From contig CM065703.1 in the NCBI GenBank assembly GCA_017654935.2, positions 37,835,278 through 37,899,277 of the forward strand: 64,000 bases of DNA. The letters are read 5' to 3'. The notes beneath the pieces were generated by a model. The model did not search any database, was not told the DNA's origin, and saw only the letters and a list, made by a program, of their open reading frames with translations. Shown piece by piece: positions 26,301 through 34,111 of the stretch. This DNA comes from Phymorhynchus buccinoides. Lineage: Eukaryota > Mollusca > Gastropoda > Neogastropoda > Raphitomidae. How positions within the stretch are numbered: position 1 is the stretch's first letter; each line of letters begins with the position of its first letter. The translations under genes and the position numbers were made by a program.

Positions 26301-29300
26301 AGTCCAGTTTGGATGTAGCTTTGGGTATTTGGTACTTTATAGTAGCCCCTCCACGGAGCCCGATGCTGACCGCAGGAAGGAGAGGAGAGTGATGGAGGTG
26401 AGTCTGGGGTCCGGTTTGAATGTAGCTTTGGGTATTTGGTACTTTATAGTAGCCCCTCCACGGAGCCCGATGCTGACCGCAGGAAGGAGAGGAGAGTGAT
26501 GGAGGTGAGTCTGGGGTCCAGTTTGAATGTAGCTTTGGGTATTTGGTACTTTATAGTAGCCCCTCCACGGAGCCCGATGCTGACCGCAGGAAGGAGAGGA
26601 GAGTGATGGAGGTGAGTCTGGGGTCCGGTTTGAATGTGGCTTTGGGTATTTGGTACTTTATAGTAGCCCCTCCACGGAACCCGATGCTGACCGCAGGAAG
26701 GAGAGGAGAGTGATGGAGGTGAGTCTGGGGTCCGGTTTGAATGTGGCTTTGGGTATTTGGTACTTTATAGTAGCCCCTCCACGGAGCCCGATGCTGACCG
26801 CAGGAAGGAGAGGAGAGTGATGGAGGTGAGTCTGGGGTCCGGTTTGAATGTGGCTTTGGGTATTTGGTACTTTATAGTAGCCCCTCCACAGAACCCGATG
26901 CTGACCGCAGGAAGGAGAGGAGAGTGATGGAGGTGAGTCTGGGGTCCAGTTTGAATGTGGCTTTGGGTATTTGGTACAGTGGAACCTCCATTATAAGGAA
27001 AAATCCCCTGTGTCACACCCGCACCTCCTGTCCCAAAAAGGATAAACAAATAGCCTTATTCCCAAATATTTTGTTTATGTGAGTGAGGGAGAGGATGAAG
27101 GAAATATACCTGGCTGTTCTCCGTGAATTCTGTGTTTACATGTTCGGATAGACTATAAAACGTAAATTATTCCTGTTACAGACCTGCCTACCCATACGAT
27201 TTTTCTGTATTTTGTACACGATTTTGAGCCCCAGTACGGCAGTACGGTAAAGGGAAAATTAACACGGCAAAAATTTGAACTTAAGGTCTTCTAAGATCGG
27301 TCAAAATCGAGTGTTTTTCGTCATTTCGCATGGCGGTTTAATGTTCTGTAATGTTCCTTCCTTCCGTTTTTGGGTCTCCTTGCAAAATACAGAATTTTGA
27401 GAAAAAGTACGGAATTTTATTTCGTGGAGTACTTAAAGGAAAAAATTGGGGGTAGGCAGGTCTGCTGTTAAAATGTTCATGTAAAATGAAACTGTTGGAA
27501 CAAAGCATATTGCCTTACTATTATTTGAGAAAATGGTCTAAGTATTTTTTACATGATGATGTTTGTTGCCTGTCTGTCGTTTCCAACAATGACTGCCAGA
27601 TAGCAGAGGGGGCTGATGCTATTCCGGCGGGCTGGGCTACAATTTGTTATAGTGGAGAAGCCTTGCGCAGGGTACATCCCCACTCTCTCTGCCAAAGGGA
27701 TTCGAGGATGAGAGTTGGCGTTGGGGAAAGTTCCCAAAGGCCAACCAATCCCACTGGCTGCAGTACTAGATCCAGTGCAAATGCCCCCTTGTTTGAGAGT
27801 CATAGTCTTCCACAAAAGACTAAGCTGTACCATCATAATTCCAAAACTGTTGAAAAGCGCTTAGAGCTAAAGATTAGGCGCTATAAAAGTTGTCTTAATA
27901 AATAAATAAATAAAATCATATATAGTACAACATTGCACTAAACTGTAATGAATGTTCTATATTAGTGCGTTATATGAAAATGTTTTTTTTCCCCAGGAGC
28001 GGATGAAGTGGCAGCCACCCCCAGAACCAGAGGACATGGAAGTGGACGAAGAATCTGTACCCAAACCCCCCATGGCTGTAAGTGAACCCTTCCTAGTCTG
28101 TACCCAAACCCCCCCCCCATGGCTGTAAGTGAACCCTTAGTCTGTACACCCCCCCCCCCATGGCTGTAAGTGAACCCTTCCTAGTCTGTACCCAAACCCC
28201 CCATGGCTGTAAGTGAACCCTTCCTAGTCTGTAACCCCCCCCCCCCATGGCTGTAAGTGAACCCTTCCTAGTCTGTACCCAAACCCCCCATGGCTGTAAG
28301 TGAACCCTTCCTAGTCTGTACCCAAACCCCCCATGGCTGTAAGTGAACCCTTCCTAGTCTGTACCCAAACCCCCCTATAGCTGTAAATGAACCCTTCCTA
28401 GTCTGTACCCAAACCCCCCATGGCTGTAAGTGAACCCTTCCTAATCTGTACCCCCCCCCCCCCCCCCCCCCCCCCCTGTAAGTGAACCCTTAGTCTATAT
28501 CCAAGCCCCCCATGGCTGTAAGTGAACCCTTCCTAGTCTACCCAAACCCCCTTATAGCTGTAAGTGAACCCTTCCTAGTCTGTACCCAAACCCCCCTATA
28601 GCTGTAAATGAACCCTTCCTAGTCTGTACCCAAACCCCCCATGGCTGTAAGTGAACCCTTCCTAGTCTGTATGCAAACCCCCTTATCCTGTAAGTGAACC
28701 CTTCCTAGTCTGTACCCAAACCCCCCATGGCTGTAAGTGAACCCTTCCTAGTCTGTACCCAAACTCCCTTATAGCTGTAAGTGAACCCTTCCTAGTCTGT
28801 ACCCAAACCCCCTTATAGCTGTAAGTGAACCCTTCCTAGTCTGTAACCCCCATGGTAAGTGAACCCTTCCAGGCGTATACCCACTCCCCTTTGTCTGTTG
28901 TTTTCATTATTAAGTTTTTTTAAATTGGTAATGGTATGAAATGGTCAAATATTCAGTATATTAGAATGATTAAAATGCAGCATGTATATGAAACGCACGC
29001 GCATACAAAAATAATTTTGATTTTTGCCTACCATGGGGGCACATTCCAAATTTAATGATTCCTTTTTGTTAAAACTTGACAATGCGGCTCAGCTCTCTGA
29101 CAATTTAGCGTAGTAACTGTCTGGAACTCCTTGCCTGTTCACCTCCGTCACCAATCAGCACTTCCCGCTTTCAAAACCCAACTCAAAACTCATCTGTTTC
29201 AAAGAACTTTCTCTCTGTAACTTTCACTTAAGTTAGATGATGGTCGAATGAATGTGTAGAATGATAGTGTATGTTAGCCCAATTGCGTGTGAATCAGTGA

Positions 29301-32300
29301 ATGTGAGGGCCTTGAGTTTAATTCTAAAGAAAGGCGCTATGTAAATGCTATGTATTATTATTATTGATATCCATGATATTACTTTGCTGTTGAAAACTGG
29401 CAATTGTTGGTGAGCCATTGCTTTCTGCGTCCTGCGTGCAGGTGTCTGCCATGGATGTGGGCAGGGACAACCCCACGGTGCACATCAAGACTCCTCCCCT
29501 TCCTCCCATGGAACAGGTGGCTGTGGCTACTGCGGAAATGGCTAGGTGGGTTCAGCAAAGCTGCAGTTTAGCTACCCCCCCTTCCCGCCCCAAAGCAAAA
29601 TTTGATATTCAACATCCTCTTGGCCCGACGGACATCCCCTTCCCTCGCCCCATGTGTTCTCTGCTTTTAGTCTCAATGTTTTGTTCCTTCCGTTTCTTCT
29701 TCTTCTTCTTCTTCTCCGTTCGCTCAGACAGTTTCCTGTCATATGAGCGTAGATGCGTCGTGCTGCCGTTATGTGCCTAACTAAGAAATAGTTAGGCCCA
29801 GCATGTCCGACTTCGGCTGACGAAATCTTTGTAAGAATTTATAGAAAAAAAGGCAGGAGAATGGACCACCAGTAAGATAGAAAGATAGTAGATGACAGTA
29901 AGCAAAGGGAAAAGGCAGAGTCAAAGAGAGTGACGGATTAGAGTAAGTTACAAGCACAGAAGGTAGGGGAACTATTTGTACGAAAGAAAGAAAGAAAAAA
30001 TGTTTTGAGATGAGAGAGGTTGGGGACAGTGAGTACGCAATCATAAATGGAAACAAGGGTCAGTTGGGTGTAGAGTAGGGGGGGAAAAAAGAGAGAGAAA
30101 AAAGTTTAGATTCTTGGGTGAAGAGAACACAAAGTTACAAACCAACCAGAATACTTTCCACAAGGAAATGCACTGTAAAACTGCAACGCATACCACCACA
30201 CACTTTACTCTAGTAGACTTCATGTGAATCCCCCCCCATGGGGATACTGGGGGAGACTTGTACAAATAGTTCCCCCGCTCTCTTTGACTGTCTTTTCCCT
30301 TTGTTTACTCTCATCTACTTACTATCTTTCTGCATAACCGGTCCATTCTCCTGCCTTTTTTTTCAAGAAATTCTTACAAAGATTTTCTCCAGCCGAAGAC
30401 GGACATGCTGGGCCTAACTTTTTTTCAGTTAGGCGCATAATGGCAGCATGATACATCTGCGCTCATAATTGACAGGAATTTCTGTTCGATTGATGAAGAA
30501 AAAGACGACTTCATGAAGTTAATGTTTCTGTTTGCTTCTTCTTCTTTTTTAAATTAAGAATTTTCAATTTTGCGTAACTTGATATCCTAACAAATTGTGG
30601 TTTTTTTTATTGACATTAAAACAAACAAAACGCCAAATAGTGGAGCGGAAATATTTCAGAGGATTTAGCCTCCTTTGCACATCCATTAGGTATTATTAGA
30701 TATTAGATACTTCATATTCACAAAGATGTCTGTGAAATTCGGGTTGCTCCCACCTGGAGAGCCCGTCGCAGCCAGAGGTGCGCCACCCATATTTTTGTGT
30801 GACTGATGAGAAAGGAGGGGGGGGGGGGGGATACATTTTGACTAAATGACAACTTTTTCGTTGCCACTGGGATTAACGTGTGCTAAGTGCATGGGCACAC
30901 AGGACCTCGGTTTATCGTCTCATCTGTAAGGCCTAGTGCAAAGTGAGAGGAAAAATCCCCTGTACCCAGGTTCGAACCCGGGTCCACTTGACACAGACTG
31001 ATTATGTTGTGGGTTTGTCCTCCAGGAAAAGAGAGGAGCTGATCCGGCAGGCCTCCAGCATCCCTCTGCCCGTGGAGGAAATCAAGCCATCTGCCCAAGG
31101 CCCTCCCACCCTGGAGCCACACTCCCCCCAGTCCACCCCTCCACCCTTACCCGCAGGGGACAAACCCCCCAGGCGGCGCAGCAGCAGCAGCAGCAGCGGG
31201 AGCTCATCACACTCAGGTTCTAGCGGCTCCAGGTCAGGGTCAGAATCCCCTACCAAGACCAAGGCCAAGGAAAACGGTTCTGCCCTTCCAGGTGTGGATT
31301 TGCCCAACCTGATCCCTCTGCCGCCCGGCGTGATCCTGCCGGAACCCGGGGTCAAAGGGGACAGCGCTAAGAAAAAGTCGAGGTCCTCTTCTTCGTCTTC
31401 GTCGGAATCGCGATCGCCTTCCAGAGAGAAAGCAGCGGTGGCGGCGGCTGGCAGCAAGGCACAGGAGAAAGAGAGCGAGGGAAACGGCGCGAAGGGAGTT
31501 CAGGAAAGCACAGCTCCTCCCCCTAAACTGCATTCTCGCTGGGACTCCAAACCGAAGCCGGTCCCTGCGCCTGTTTCAGCTCCTGTCCCTGTCCAGGCTC
31601 CGGTTGCCATACCGGTCCCCGTTCTGGCTCCTGTCTCAGCCCCTGTCCCTGCGCCTATAATGGCTCCTGTCTCGGCCCATGTCCCTGCGCCTATAACGGC
31701 TCCTGTCTCGGCCCTTGTCCCTGTGCCTATGCCGGCTCCTGTGTCGGCCCCTGTCCCTGTCCTGCCTGCAAACGACGAACCCGTGCTAAGCCAAGAACCA
31801 GAAAGCAAAGAGGCTGAAGTGAAAGAGGTGGAAGCGAAAGAGGCGGAAGTGAAGAAGGCGTCTCCTCAGGCGGAGAAGGCCCCGAAGAAGGCGGCAGAGA
31901 AGGGCGAGAAGAAGAAGGGTGGCCGGAGCAGCAGCAGCAGCAGCAGCGATAGCGACTCCAGCAGCAGCGGGTCCAGCAGCGACAGCAGTCAGTCCTCTGC
32001 AGGGAAGAAGAAGAAGAAGGCCGTGGCCCCCAAAGCCAAGAGCCCCGAGCCCAAGAAGAAGGCCAGCCGATCCAAATCCAAGTCGCGCTCACCCTCCTCC
32101 GCCAGGAGAAAGAGCTCCGCCGGGCGCGGTGACAGAGCCAGGTCGAGGTCGAGATCGGATCGACGCAGCTCAAGGTCGCCAAGAAGAAGGTCACCCTACA
32201 GAGGGCGCCGGTCTCCCGTCCGTCGGCGCAGATCCCCGCGGCCCCGCCGGTCCATGTCACCTCTCAGGTCGCTGTCGTGGCGATCCAAGATGGTGACGCC

Positions 32301-34080
32301 CCGGATGATGTCGCCCGTTCGCCGCAGTCCTCGCCGGTCTCGCTCGCGGCGAAGATCTCGCTCCAGGTCTCCGCGGGGAAGGAGATCCCGATCAAGATCC
32401 CCTCGAAGGAGGAGGTCCCGCTCCCGCTCGCCCCGAAAATCGAGGAAGTCGCGGTCCAAATCGCCGCGCAGGAAGAAGAGCCGGTCCAAGTCACCGTCTC
32501 GCCAGAAGAAAGCCAAGTCGCCGTCGCCCCGCAAGAAGTCCCGGTCCAAGTCGCCCGAGCGGAAGAAAGCGTCGAAATCGCCAGCGCCGGCACCGGCCAG
32601 GAAATCGAGGTCGGCTTCAGCGCAGAAGGAGAAAGCCAAGTCTAAATCCAAGTCCAAGTCCAAGTCGCCCAACGCAAGAGCCAAGTCTCCGGCTGACAAG
32701 TCTGGGTGAGTGCGTGTGGATGACTAACTATGGCTGTGAGTATGATGCTTTGAACAGTGTTTTTGTGGTGTTGCTTTGGAGTAGAATTGAGGCAAACATG
32801 AAAACTTTCTTGAAACTAACTAGCTTTCTCTTTAGGTCTTTGTCATATTTTTGCTGTCTATAGGCCTCTGTAACTGGGGTTATTAACGCCCTTGACAGTG
32901 AGAGTGATTCCCTTGCTGGTCAGTACTGACAAGGGCATTCACTCTTGCGAAAGGCAGCCATTTAGTGGCATCAAATAGGGTTATTGGCGAGAGTTATCCC
33001 CCTGTTTGGTCAGTACTGAACCATCTTTCCCCACCCACCAAGGGCATTCACTCTTGCAAAAGGTGTTTCAGACCTGCCAACCCATACGATTTTGGCGTAT
33101 TTTGTACGCCAATTTACTCAAAATGCGACCAGTACATCAGGTGAATAAAAAATACGACATTAAAAAATCCTAGGGAACATTTAAAAAAATTTATGCAGCT
33201 AAAACGATCGAAATTGGCGCGATTTAGTGTAACAGCGAAGTGCTGGAGTGGAGCCACAACTTGCAAACAAATCTCGATTGGCCAAATCCCGCGGCGCGAG
33301 AAGCATGCGCGCCATTTTGTTTCATCAACTCGTGCACCGAAGCGAAGCCTCAAGATGTCGAGGCGAAAAAACACGACCCATCTGACGAAGGCAAAGCCAA
33401 GAAGACGCCAGTAGCGCCAGCAAGATCACAAAAATTTCTTCAGCGATATACAACAATCCCTGGAATTAGAGAGTCGACGCTGGGAATCAATCACGCATAC
33501 TGCAGCTACTGTAAAGCGGACTTCTCCATTGCCAGTTCTGGAAAGTTCGACATTGAGCGGCACTGCGGCAGGAAAAAGCACCAAGACGCAGGCTCAGTGT
33601 GCATAAAAGCATTTATGCCGAATAAGACTTTGTCTGCCGGGGAAAAAAGACACAATTCGTGCTGAAGCGATGTTCACTGAACTCATCGTAAAAATGCTCA
33701 TGAGAAATGAGGTCAGTTTTTTTCCACCCATAACTGACAAGTAAAACTGATTTAATTCTTTGAAGAAACTCTTTAAAAAGTGCGTGGAAGGAACTGAATT
33801 CTTTCTTGCATTGTCCGTTGCTGTTTTAAAATCGTCACTATGAAAAAATTGAATAGATCTGTGTTCTTCTTGAATGTGAATTGTATTTTTTTTTTAGGTA
33901 TTAGGTACTTTATAGTCACATAGGCGTCTCTGAAATTCGGGTTGCTCCCACCCAAAAAAATTTTTGGGGGCAATCAATTTTTGTGTGACAGGAAGGAAAG
34001 GGGTTGGGGGTAAATTTTGACCAAATGACAACTTTTTCGTTGCCACTGGGTTTAACATGTGCTAAGTGCATGGGCACATG

Positions 34081-34111
<31 letters not shown>

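Noticed and set aside
32196..32699. 167-aa - strand ORF and 122-125-aa + strand ORFs in other frames over exon p
   Set aside because: Biased RS/SP codon repeats keep other frames open. Only the 31026-32705 frame joins the neighbouring exons.
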